Below are positions 6,883 through 12,385 of a DNA stretch of 12,385 nt, one piece after another. The position numbers and the translations under genes were made by a program. This DNA is from CP2-2F sp034436235 (lineage in GTDB: Bacteria > Chloroflexota > Anaerolineae > Aggregatilineales > UBA2796): positions 1-12,385 of the forward strand of contig DAOTWB010000281.1 in the NCBI GenBank assembly GCA_034436235.1, read 5' to 3'. The notes below the pieces were generated by a model, which was not told the origin of the DNA, made no database searches, and saw only the letters and a program-made list of their open reading frames with translations. The stretch's first letter is position 1; each line of letters opens with the position of its first letter.

Positions 6883-7016
6883 AGCGCCGTTGCGAAGGCT
6901 GCTTCTATCTCGGCTGCTTGGCGCCGCTCGGCTTCAGCGCGCTGGCGCTGTGGATCGCAGCGGACGCGCTACGCCGCGCCATCCGTCAGCGCGTCGCGCT
7001 CAGCCGTCGCCCATGA
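6876..7016 (+). CDS. Possible 46-residue single-span membrane protein
   Basis: This short frame overlaps the end of the glycosyltransferase gene by seven bases (ATGTTGA), a typical translational-coupling arrangement. AGGA at 6865-6868 lies seven bases upstream of its ATG. The protein starts MLKRRCEGCFYLGC, giving C6-x2-C9-x4-C14, then has one hydrophobic segment (about 10-28) and a basic C-terminal tail rich in Arg. I do not recognise a family. Its 3' end overlaps the end of the converging VWA gene by 17 bases. It could be a small partner of the glycosyltransferase, or a chance open frame in GC-rich DNA; the coupling and ribosome-binding site tip me slightly towards real. Confidence 0.42.
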   Translation: MLKRRCEGCFYLGCLAPLGFSALALWIAADALRRAIRQRVALSRRP

Positions 7017-8388
7017 TTCGGTCAATCGCCTCGACTAGCTGCGCCATGTTCGCCACTTGATAGACGCCTGAAGCCAGCGGCGCGTACGCCAGCATATCGC
7101 TGTCGCCCGTTCCCCACTGATATTGCGGCTCAGGATTGAACCACAGCACGCGCCGTGCGCGCCGCCGCATCTCAGCTGCCAAGTCAAGGCGCGGATCGTT
7201 GTAATTGTTGCGTCCGTCGCCTAGCACGATGACGGTCGTGCGGCTATCGAGCGCGTCCAGCTTCTCGCTGAAGAGCGTCTGCAGGCTGCGTCCGAGATCA
7301 GTGTTGTACGAGCCGGGCGGATGCCTGTACAACACTTCCTGCACAGCCGCCTCAGGACGCATCGCTTTGAAGTAATCGCTGATCTCGTGCAGATCGCTGA
7401 TGAAGATGAAGCTGCGCGCCTTCGCCACTTGATCCTGCAGCTCGTAGATCAGCGTGAGCATGAACTCAGCGCAGTAGCGCATTGAGGTAGAAATATCGCA
7501 GATCAGCACGAGGCGCGGCTTCAAGCTGCGCCGACGGAACTGTAGCTCAATCGGCGTGCCGCCGTAGCGCAAGTTATGACGCAAGGTGCTTTTCGGATCG
7601 AGTACGCCGTCGTTGGCGCGCCGCTGACGCAAAGCGGCGCGGCTGCGCAGCTTGGCAGCCAAGCGCTTCACTTCGTCGCGCAGCGCTTCAACTTCTTCTT
7701 GGCTCAAGGCGCGGAACGGCGTGTGCATGAGGTCTTGCGCATCAGGCTTCTCAGGCGGATTCTCGCCCATGTTGCGCGCGATTTGGCTGCCGACAAAACG
7801 CTCGATCTGCTCGCGCAGCGCCTCGCCATTGGCGCGCAGCATCGCCATGACTTCTTCAATAGCCTCTTCGCTCATGCCGGCTTCTTGCAGCGCCGCTTCC
7901 AGCTGGTCGAGCAGCTCGCGCAGCTCGTTCATGCTCAGCGCACGTAGCATCAGCCGCTGATAGTAACCTTGCTGACTCGGCGCATCGGCATTCGGCAGAC
8001 CGATCTGCTGGCTGAGCTGTTCAAGCTGGCTCTGATCGAACGGTCGTCCGCGCATGAGCTGCTGGAGCAGCTGCTGCAGCGCCTGCGGATTGCCTGCCAG
8101 AGATTGCAGCGCTTGCCTGAGCATCTGTTGCTGATCAGGCGTCAGCTCTTGCTCCATGTTGAACATCGGCGGCGCGGCAGTATCGAAGAAGAGCGGGAAA
8201 AAATAGTCGAAGACGGGCAGATCAGAGGCTTCTTTGACCAGCGTGGTGCGCAACGCCGATTGAAAGACGCCGCGCTCATACACACCGACCTGCTCCACAG
8301 CGCGCATAGCGTCGTAGCTCTCCGCCACAGAGATGCGCACGCCGGCAGCGCGCAGCGTCCGAATGAACTCAACCAATCGCTTGTCCAT
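7000..8388 (-). CDS. CoxE-like von Willebrand factor type A (VWA) domain protein
   Basis: The protein has 462 residues from the ATG at 8388. It opens with MDKRLVEFIRTLRAAGVRIS, as CoxE-like VWA proteins do. A Gln-rich helical stretch (about 84-140) and an acidic helical region (about 150-200) follow. The VWA domain starts near 290: the metal-ion-dependent adhesion site is complete, with D298-x-S300-x-S302, T363 (YNTDLG) and D391 (LGDGRNN). Relatives usually work with a MoxR AAA+ ATPase to mature or assemble protein complexes; none is in this window. The start was chosen because AGGA (8397-8400) lies eight bases upstream; the in-frame ATG at 8403 has no such site. A longer open frame back to 8631 would run into comEC and looks non-coding. 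The gap to comEC is 50 bases, so cotranscription is likely. Confidence 0.87.
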   Translation of the reverse strand: MDKRLVEFIRTLRAAGVRISVAESYDAMRAVEQVGVYERGVFQSALRTTLVKEASDLPVFDYFFPLFFDTAAPPMFNMEQELTPDQQQMLRQALQSLAGNPQALQQLLQQLMRGRPFDQSQLEQLSQQIGLPNADAPSQQGYYQRLMLRALSMNELRELLDQLEAALQEAGMSEEAIEEVMAMLRANGEALREQIERFVGSQIARNMGENPPEKPDAQDLMHTPFRALSQEEVEALRDEVKRLAAKLRSRAALRQRRANDGVLDPKSTLRHNLRYGGTPIELQFRRRSLKPRLVLICDISTSMRYCAEFMLTLIYELQDQVAKARSFIFISDLHEISDYFKAMRPEAAVQEVLYRHPPGSYNTDLGRSLQTLFSEKLDALDSRTTVIVLGDGRNNYNDPRLDLAAEMRRRARRVLWFNPEPQYQWGTGDSDMLAYAPLASGVYQVANMAQLVEAIDRIMGDG

Positions 8389-8438
8389 AGCCAATATCCT
8401 CATGCCAGGGCGGTATGCTAGATTGTAGCGTAAAGACG

Positions 8439-10832
8439 TCACGGATGCACGTGCCGCGCCGTGCGCACGATCAGCGTCGCGCCGTCGCTGATGAAGTGCA
8501 GCGTGCCATGCTGATCGGTGCGATAGAGCGGCGCATTCAAGCGTTCGATCAGCGCTTCGGCAGGCTGCGCGTTCACGTTGCCTATTTCGGCAACTGCCAC
8601 TGCCAACTGCGGCTGCGCACGCGCTATCCAACGCGATGGATTGCTATTGGCGGCGCCATTGGCAGGCAACTGCACAACGTGCGCCCAGAGATCGTCCGCC
8701 TGCCTGAGCAGATCGCCCATCGCCTCAGGCGATGCCTCAGCCGCTATCAAGAAGCGCGCCGCGCCATATTCCACGCGCAAGATCAGCGGCGCGCTATCAG
8801 GGCGCGTGGCGACCTCAGGCACGCTGTGCGGCGCCAGCGCGACGATCCGCACGCCGTCGCTCGTCTCGACCTGCCAACCGGCGCCGATCGGCGAGCTAGG
8901 CGCGTCCAGCGTCTGTAAAGCGCGCTCAAGGGCGAGGAAAGTCGGGCTGGCTGTGCGCTGTCCGTTGTGCAAAAGCGCGCCAATGCTGTAGCGTTCCAGC
9001 AGAGCAGGCAGCGCGCCGATCAGCTTATCGTGCGGCGCCGTGATGATCAGCAGATCGAGATGACGTTTGTAGAAAGGCAGTTGATCGCCGAGCGCTTGCT
9101 GCAGGCGTTGTGGATTCTTGCCGCCGTCAATCAAAATGTGCGCGCCGTGCGGCGTTTGAATCAGTACTGCGCTGCCTTCGCCAACCGCTAACCACCAGAT
9201 GTGCAGCTTGCCATCAGGACGCGCCATCACGAGCGACCAGATGAGCGCCGCCACGCTGCCGCCGCTCAATACAAGCGCCGTCGAGCGCCGCGCCTTACGC
9301 AGCCAACTCCAGACGCGCCGCCGCACGGCAGGATGTTGCATAGCGAACGCGGTCAGACTGAAGAGCGCGCCGTAGTACAGCGCAACGCTCAACGGCGTGA
9401 GCGCGATCGGCGCGCTGAGCGCAGGCACATCCGCCGCGCCGCGAATGATCGCGAGCGTGTAGCTGAGTGGCAGGCCGACTGTCCAAGCTGCCAATTGACC
9501 GAGCGGCTGCCACAGCGCGCCGAGCGCTAGAGTCACTAAGCCGCCCGACATGATCAACGGCTGCGCAGGCGCCACCAAAAGGTTCACCATCACGCCGAGC
9601 GGCGCGAACGCGCCGTTGATGAGCAAGATGATCGGCAACGTGGTGATCTGCGCCGCCACTGTGATCAAAAACCACTCCGCCAAGAGCGACGCAATGCGTT
9701 GCGCACGCGCTGAGTCGGTCAGGCGGCGCAAAAGACGTTCGCTCAGCTGCGCGAGCGGCGGCAAGTACAGGATCAAGCCGAGCGTGGCTGCCGCGCTCAA
9801 GATCAGCCCGAGATCGAACAACATCAACGGATTGAGCAAAGTCATCAGGAAGACGGCAGCAGCGAGCGCCGTCAAGCCGTCGTTGCGCCTGCCCAAGCGC
9901 TCCGCCAATAGCACGAAGGTCGCCATGATCGCGGCGCGCACAACGGAAGGCTCTGCGCCGACGAAGAGCGTGTAAAGCGAGACGCCGCACACGGTCACGA
10001 TTAGCGTACCGACGCGACCTGCCAAGCGACGCGGCAGCAAGCGCGCTATGGCTATTAGCAGCGCTACGATCACGGCGATGTTCGCGCCGCTGATGGCGAT
10101 CAAATGCGATGTGTTGGTGCGCCGAAAGGCATCGGCGAGCGACGCCGTGATATTGCTCTCATCGCCGAGCAGGATGCCTGCCAAAAACGCCGCTTGTGGA
10201 TCGGGCAGCAAGCGTTTGATCAGCGCGCCTGACTCAGCGCGCAGCGCATAGAGCGCAGTCAGGAATGCATCGCCTTGATCGCGTTCGAGCAGGCTGATCT
10301 CAGCGCGCTGCACAATCGTGTGAACGCCTTGCCGCGCCAAGAAGTCGCGGAACGAGAACGCGTCGAAAGTTGGCGGCGTCTGTGGCGCGCCGCGCACGCG
10401 CACTAGGTCGCCATAACGCACTTCCGCGTAGCGCTCAGTGTAGACGAGCGCCTCGCCTTGCACGGTTTGGCTGCGCTCGCCGCGTTCCCAGCGCCTGACG
10501 CTCAGCCGCAGGCGCAGCGCGTTCTCGCGACGTTCAGGCGGTGCGCTTACCACGCCTTCTACGACCGCCGTGCCGAGATCGTTGTAGAATGCCAGCTGAT
10601 CAGGACGAAACGGCTGAGACGCCGCGCTGTGATGCAGCGCGCCAAAACCTGCCGCTGCAAGGCACAGGCACGCGCGGCGCACGTTGCGCATCCGATAGCC
10701 GAGCGCAGCGCCTGCCATGCCGCTCAGAGCTGTCAAGACAGGCAACGCGCTGTGCAACGCAGTTGCCTCAGGACGCGCTGCGCTCAAAGCGATGCCGCTG
10801 CACCACGCCATGACCATGTAGAGCAACAGCAC
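8439..10832 (-). CDS. comEC: ComEC/Rec2-family DNA-uptake channel with degenerate nuclease-like domain
   Basis: ComEC forms the inner-membrane channel that brings single-stranded DNA into competent cells. The 797 residues have the normal three-part order: N-terminal helices and an OB-like soluble domain (about 1-185, DUF4131-type), the multi-helix competence domain (about 205-535) with the core motif HLIAISGANIAVI (243-255), and a C-terminal metallo-beta-lactamase-like domain (about 541-797). That last domain keeps its shape (LAVGEGSAVLIQTP, HILIDGG, YRTDQHGTLHF). However, the HxHxDH-type metal motif reads A-P-H-D-K-L (599-604), and the usual G-D and H-H-G motifs are also missing, so nuclease activity is doubtful. 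The start is GTG with GGAAAGG (10843-10849) ten bases upstream. It lies 25 bases after the M23 gene. Confidence 0.92.
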   Translation of the reverse strand: MLLLYMVMAWCSGIALSAARPEATALHSALPVLTALSGMAGAALGYRMRNVRRACLCLAAAGFGALHHSAASQPFRPDQLAFYNDLGTAVVEGVVSAPPERRENALRLRLSVRRWERGERSQTVQGEALVYTERYAEVRYGDLVRVRGAPQTPPTFDAFSFRDFLARQGVHTIVQRAEISLLERDQGDAFLTALYALRAESGALIKRLLPDPQAAFLAGILLGDESNITASLADAFRRTNTSHLIAISGANIAVIVALLIAIARLLPRRLAGRVGTLIVTVCGVSLYTLFVGAEPSVVRAAIMATFVLLAERLGRRNDGLTALAAAVFLMTLLNPLMLFDLGLILSAAATLGLILYLPPLAQLSERLLRRLTDSARAQRIASLLAEWFLITVAAQITTLPIILLINGAFAPLGVMVNLLVAPAQPLIMSGGLVTLALGALWQPLGQLAAWTVGLPLSYTLAIIRGAADVPALSAPIALTPLSVALYYGALFSLTAFAMQHPAVRRRVWSWLRKARRSTALVLSGGSVAALIWSLVMARPDGKLHIWWLAVGEGSAVLIQTPHGAHILIDGGKNPQRLQQALGDQLPFYKRHLDLLIITAPHDKLIGALPALLERYSIGALLHNGQRTASPTFLALERALQTLDAPSSPIGAGWQVETSDGVRIVALAPHSVPEVATRPDSAPLILRVEYGAARFLIAAEASPEAMGDLLRQADDLWAHVVQLPANGAANSNPSRWIARAQPQLAVAVAEIGNVNAQPAEALIERLNAPLYRTDQHGTLHFISDGATLIVRTARHVHP

Positions 10833-10857
10833 GTCCGCTCAGCCTTTCCGCCTGCGC

Positions 10858-11730
10858 TCAGGTCGGCATTTTCAGACGGATGAAGTCCATTGGATTGATC
10901 AGGACGCCATTCACAGCGATTTCCCAGTGCAAGTGCGGACCGGTGCTGCGGCCTGTGTTGCCGCTCAAGCCGATCACCTCGCCTTGCAGGACGATCTGCC
11001 CTGGCACGACGAAAATCTGGCTCAAGTGCGAGTAGTTGCTGAAAACGCCCCAGCCGTGGTCGATGATCACGTTGTTGCCGTGAATATCCAGCGGACGCGC
11101 ATACACGACTCGTCCGCTGGCAGAGGCTTTCACAGGCATGCCGACAGGCATCCGAAAATCGTAGCCGCCGTGCCGCCGCGTCGAGCCGTCGTTGAAGTCG
11201 CGCACGCTGCCAAATGGCGACGTAGTCGGCGCGTTGGCAGGCAAGCTGAACTGTCCTTCCCAAAAGCGCTCAGGCGTCACCACGCTGTAGATGCTGTTCA
11301 TGCGCGCGTCTTCGTTCTCTTGCACGGACATATCCAGCAAGTGGAATTTCTCTGAAGGCAGGATGAACGTCGGCTCGCGGATGAACTCGCCTGAGGCGAC
11401 CTTGACTGTGCCTTCCCATGTCAGCGTGTCGCCATTGGCGCGGTAGACCGTGACCGTGATCGGATAGTCGCGAATGCGCTGTTCCATTGGCACGGCAAGC
11501 AGTGCAGCGAAGCCGCCCGTGATCGGAAAGAACGGATAAGTGCGCTCGAATGCGCTCGCCACGCCGCCGACTAGGTCAGGTCCGCTCAAAGTGACCACGC
11601 CTGCCGTGCCTTGCCGAAGGAACTCGAAGTTCAGCGCGATGACCACTGCGTCTCGCGCGCGGATGTGCATCAGCGCGCCGAAGCCGAGCAAGGCGATCAG
11701 CGCAGAGGCGACCAGAAGTTTTCTGAACAT
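10858..11730 (-). CDS. M23 (LytM/lysostaphin-type) metallopeptidase family protein, secreted or membrane-anchored
   Basis: The protein has 290 residues from the ATG at 11730. MFRKLLVASALIALLGFGAL is a signal peptide or N-terminal membrane anchor. The middle (about 30-160) is a beta-rich domain, as in other bacterial M23 proteins. The catalytic LytM domain is complete: H187-x3-D191 (HGGYDF), H235 (YSHLS) and H266-x-H268 (HLHWEI), the zinc ligands and catalytic histidine. The family cleaves peptide cross-links in cell-wall peptidoglycan; the natural substrate here is not known. An in-frame ATG at 11802 is rejected as start because the TATAAT box (11777-11782) would then lie inside the gene. Only a weak GAAAAGA precedes the chosen start. 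comEC follows after 25 bases, so this gene probably leads an operon with comEC and the VWA gene. Confidence 0.9.
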   Translation of the reverse strand: MFRKLLVASALIALLGFGALMHIRARDAVVIALNFEFLRQGTAGVVTLSGPDLVGGVASAFERTYPFFPITGGFAALLAVPMEQRIRDYPITVTVYRANGDTLTWEGTVKVASGEFIREPTFILPSEKFHLLDMSVQENEDARMNSIYSVVTPERFWEGQFSLPANAPTTSPFGSVRDFNDGSTRRHGGYDFRMPVGMPVKASASGRVVYARPLDIHGNNVIIDHGWGVFSNYSHLSQIFVVPGQIVLQGEVIGLSGNTGRSTGPHLHWEIAVNGVLINPMDFIRLKMPT

Positions 11731-11747
11731 GCGTCTTTTCAAATTGT

Positions 11748-11759
11748 GAGCAGCTGCTC
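11748..11759 (-). promoter_or_regulatory. Perfect 12-bp palindrome in the M23 gene leader
   Basis: GAGCAGCTGCTC is self-complementary over all 12 bases. It lies between the predicted transcription start (about 11770) and the ATG at 11730, 17 bases before the start codon. It is a plausible operator or leader hairpin. No known regulator site can be assigned. Confidence 0.35.
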
Positions 11760-11776
11760 CGAACGATAGCGCAGCC

Positions 11777-11782
11777 ATTATA
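11777..11782 (-). promoter_or_regulatory. Consensus -10 box of the M23-comEC-VWA cluster
   Basis: Read on the minus strand this is TATAAT, a perfect sigma-70 -10 hexamer in otherwise GC-rich DNA, and it is the best promoter signal in the divergent gap. The -35 is weak: CTGTTG (11800-11805) at 17 bases or TGTTGC (11799-11804) at 16. The expected transcription start is about 11770, giving a leader of about 40 bases before the ATG at 11730. Confidence 0.55.
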
Positions 11783-11823
11783 ACACGCGCCGTTGTGCGC
11801 AACAGATGTGCCTTGCACAGCGT

Positions 11824-11852
11824 TTGCTCTTTTGCGCGTTCGGCGCTAGATT
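11824..11852 (+). promoter_or_regulatory. Possible promoter of the SH3b-glycosidase gene
   Basis: TTGCTC (11824-11829) and TAGATT (11847-11852) are separated by 17 bases, about 40 bases before the ATG at 11892 and divergent from the M23 promoter. The match to the sigma-70 consensus is modest (3/6 and 4/6), so this is a weak call. Confidence 0.3.
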
Positions 11853-11891
11853 CAGGCGCAGTTCAGCCCAGACTCAGGCAGGGATTGTGCA

Positions 11892-12385
11892 ATGGCGCTT
11901 CGGCAATATCGCTGCATGGTGAACAGCCTCAACATCCGCTCACAGCCTTCCACACAACCCGCTTTTCGCACAGGGCAAACCTTGCGCCGCAATCAGGTCA
12001 TCGCCGTCGAAGATTCGCGCCGCGTTGAGTCGGACGGCTACTTATGGCTGAATTTTGAGCGCGGTTGGTGCGCTGCGCGCTCGCTGGACGGTCGCAGCGT
12101 CTTCATGACCGACGGCGTGCCGCAGCGCGAGCGCCTGCTCGGCATCAACATCGATCCGAACAATCCAACCGCCAATCCTGCGCCTGACGACTTGCGCGGC
12201 TTAGGTTGGGTGCGTTTTGTGCTGCACATGGATAGCCGTCGCGAGCCGCCTGAGCGCGCCTTCGCCTTCTACGATCCAATCATCCGCGCTTACAGTCAGA
12301 GCGGCACGCGCATCCTGCTCATCCTGCTGCAAGATACCTTTTTAGGCAACCTGCCTTGGGTGAACGGCGACTGGGCGCGCTACGC
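11892..12385 (+). CDS. SH3b-domain protein leading into a probable TIM-barrel glycosidase domain (3' end outside window)
   Basis: One frame stays open from the ATG at 11892 to the window edge (164 codons and two bases), with AGGGA (11880-11884) seven bases upstream. Residues about 6-70 look like a bacterial SH3 domain: YRCMVNSLNIRSQPS is the typical 'SLNVRSGPS' opening and YLWLNFERGWCAARS the typical 'W..V...GWV' close. From about 80, LLGINIDPNNPTANPAPDDL, then GWVRFVLHMDS, FYDPIIRAYSQSGTRILLIL and NLPWVNGDWARYA resemble the first strands and helices of GH-A clan glycoside hydrolases (GH5/GH39-like). The catalytic acids would lie beyond the window, so enzyme identity is unproven. There is no signal peptide before the SH3b domain, which is odd for a protein expected to touch the cell wall or polysaccharide. 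Confidence 0.72.
   Translation, partial: MALRQYRCMVNSLNIRSQPSTQPAFRTGQTLRRNQVIAVEDSRRVESDGYLWLNFERGWCAARSLDGRSVFMTDGVPQRERLLGINIDPNNPTANPAPDDLRGLGWVRFVLHMDSRREPPERAFAFYDPIIRAYSQSGTRILLILLQDTFLGNLPWVNGDWARY

Noticed and set aside
6988..7000. Inverted repeat AGCGCG-T-CGCGCT at the meeting point of the small ORF and the VWA gene, possible bidirectional terminator
   Set aside because: Six base pairs with a one-base loop and no T-run; such symmetry is expected by chance in GCGC-rich sequence.
8389..8631. Extension of the VWA gene upstream to 8631
   Set aside because: The extra residues are Arg/Ala/Cys-rich without family character and overlap the end of comEC in another frame; a ribosome-binding site supports the start at 8388.
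11731..11802. Longer M23 protein starting at 11802
   Set aside because: It would include the TATAAT promoter within the gene, and the signal-peptide-like sequence starts at the ATG at 11730.
1..12385. Apparent excess of CTCAGG/CCTGAG (roughly twenty seen by eye)
   Set aside because: Mostly explained by favoured codons such as CCT for Pro next to GAG for Glu; no positional or strand pattern was seen.
1..12385. CRISPR arrays, insertion sequences, tRNA or rRNA genes, phage or defence genes
   Set aside because: I saw no regularly spaced repeats, transposase-like proteins, terminal repeats or RNA gene landmarks on either strand.

Overview
The window is about 12.4 kb of GC-rich, gene-dense bacterial DNA. 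It contains ordinary chromosomal genes with no mobile element, CRISPR array, tRNA or rRNA that I can see. The gene families, the style of the fused succinate dehydrogenase anchor and the SH3b plus glycosidase-like protein suggest a member of the Chloroflexota (Anaerolineae-like). That placement is an inference from resemblance, not a search.

Layout from left to right. Positions 2-1301 (+) hold the tail of a GNAT acetyltransferase and a membrane-anchored TPR protein one base behind it. Converging on them is a small zinc-ribbon protein (1308-1685, -). The 234-base divergent gap 1686-1919 carries a good extended -10 promoter and several short inverted repeats. It drives a succinate dehydrogenase operon (1920-5579, +): a fused SdhC-SdhD membrane anchor, the SdhA flavoprotein and the SdhB iron-sulfur protein. 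A strong hairpin lies between sdhA and sdhB, and a 13-bp inverted repeat follows sdhB. Next come a GT4-family glycosyltransferase (5647-6882, +) and a tiny overlapping membrane-protein ORF (6876-7016, +).

On the minus strand, reading right to left from 11730 to 7000, a tight cluster encodes an M23 (LytM) peptidase-like envelope protein, a ComEC/Rec2-type DNA channel and a CoxE-like von Willebrand factor A protein. A consensus TATAAT lies just upstream of the M23 gene. Divergent from it, at the right edge (11892 onward, +), is the start of an SH3b-domain protein that continues into what looks like a TIM-barrel glycosidase.

The genes form three functional groups: respiration/TCA cycle (succinate dehydrogenase), envelope and cell-surface work (M23 peptidase, glycosyltransferase, SH3b-glycosidase), and DNA uptake (ComEC). 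The points most worth a second look are the SdhC-SdhD fusion with an apparent extra linking helix, the sdhA-sdhB intercistronic hairpin with a competing pairing, the ComEC C-terminal domain that has lost its metal-binding residues, and a striking scarcity of GGCC. I found no convincing wholly new multi-gene system.
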